From Aeromonas finlandensis (lineage in GTDB: Bacteria > Pseudomonadota > Gammaproteobacteria > Enterobacterales > Aeromonadaceae): 64,000 nucleotides of DNA. Each line of letters begins with the position of its first letter. The first letter of the stretch is position 1. The notes under the pieces are model-generated. The model was not told the DNA's origin and ran no database searches. It worked only from the letters and a program-made list of their open reading frames with translations. Of the stretch, positions 63,762-64,000 are shown piece by piece. Location of the stretch: assembly GCF_000764645.1 (NCBI RefSeq), contig NZ_JRGK01000031.1:1-64000 (forward strand), given 5' to 3'. The position numbers were made by a program, and so were the translations under genes.

Positions 63762-64000
63762 ATGAGTAAGGACACTTTTGCCCAATCGGCCGCCTATCTC
63801 AAACAGGCGGTACCCTTGATGATCAAGTACCAGATCCCCACAACGCCGGACAATTACCACCTATGGTACAACTATGTCGCGGCGAGCATGCCCGAACTTA
63901 ACCAAGCGATCGATCAGGCCGTCAAACTGCAAGGAACCTGCTCGCTCACCACCTGCGAACGGATCTATCACCAATATCTTGCCGCTCAGGATGAGAAGCA
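63762..64000 (+). CDS. Probable diguanylate cyclase, N-terminus only (runs off the window)
   Basis: The first ~79 codons are visible: MSKDTFAQSAAYLKQAVPLM, IPTTPDNYHLWYNYV. The AVPLM...TPxNYxLWYNYV pattern is typical of a helical N-terminal domain that precedes GGDEF in many gammaproteobacterial cyclases. The GGDEF itself lies beyond the window, so the call rests on this domain alone. It is divergent from rnr. Confidence 0.6.
   Translation, partial: MSKDTFAQSAAYLKQAVPLMIKYQIPTTPDNYHLWYNYVAASMPELNQAIDQAVKLQGTCSLTTCERIYHQYLAAQDEK

Noticed and set aside
1-64000. CRISPR arrays, rRNA genes and prophage structural genes
   Set aside because: No regularly spaced repeats, rRNA-like sequence or phage morphogenesis motifs were seen; the only integrase is a fragment.

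Overview
The window is a chromosomal segment of a gammaproteobacterium of the genus Aeromonas. The diagnosis rests on a divergent luxR/luxI-type pair whose proteins match the AhyR/AhyI (AsaR/AsaI) family of aeromonads, on moderately high GC, and on gammaproteobacterial gene blocks in E. coli-like order (cydAB-cydX-ybgE, ybgC-tolQRAB-pal-cpoB-tRNA-Lys, ruvAB, rnr-rlmB). The species cannot be fixed from the sequence alone.

Layout. 1-9.1 kb: a minus-strand block with the 5' end of a tRNA-Lys gene, the Tol-Pal envelope system, and the cytochrome bd oxidase operon with two perfect FNR-type sites upstream. 9.6-9.95 kb: a short plus-strand transcription unit with its own promoter, a 25-codon ORF and a terminator. 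10-11.7 kb: ruvAB under a perfect LexA-type box. 11.9-17.4 kb: a chemoreceptor, an ArgO-type exporter, the quorum-sensing pair ahyR/ahyI, and argP, the likely regulator of argO. 17.5-23.2 kb: RNase II, a GAF-GAF-GGDEF cyclase followed by a degenerate EAL-HDOD protein, and a HAD phosphatase. 23.3-27.3 kb: a divergent Hfq-like protein and a PqiABC-type MCE lipid-transport operon. 27.4-39.5 kb: rlmD, proS, envelope and metabolic genes, and dusA.

39.6-52.4 kb is an accessory island lying between dusA and zur, which are divergent neighbours in E. coli. It begins with a broken DusA-associated integrase. It carries a patatin-like lipase, cfa, a CBS-BON protein, a nimT/nimR-like pair, a frameshifted flavin-oxidase gene, a complete sitABCD Mn/Fe transporter, and an AmpG-like permease between two IS5-family transposase relics. 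52.4-64 kb returns to core genes: zur, a CheX-type phosphatase, two tandem brnQ paralogues, trmN6, srmB, elaA, an rnr-rlmB-crp-like operon, and the start of another probable diguanylate cyclase.

The most unusual feature is recurring small scars at gene ends. Downstream of tolA, rlmD and the crp-like gene lies a second, diverged copy of the last codons of that gene, including the stop. Upstream of cpoB, the start region with its signal-peptide codons is present as three tandem ~72-bp units, two of them broken. The HAD gene ends in a 17-bp tandem duplication, and the two brnQ genes have almost identical 3' ends. A 49-bp element is shared by two distant intergenic regions. Other points of interest are the Hfq-like paralogue without the usual rim histidine, and the small-protein/sRNA unit between cydA and ruvB.
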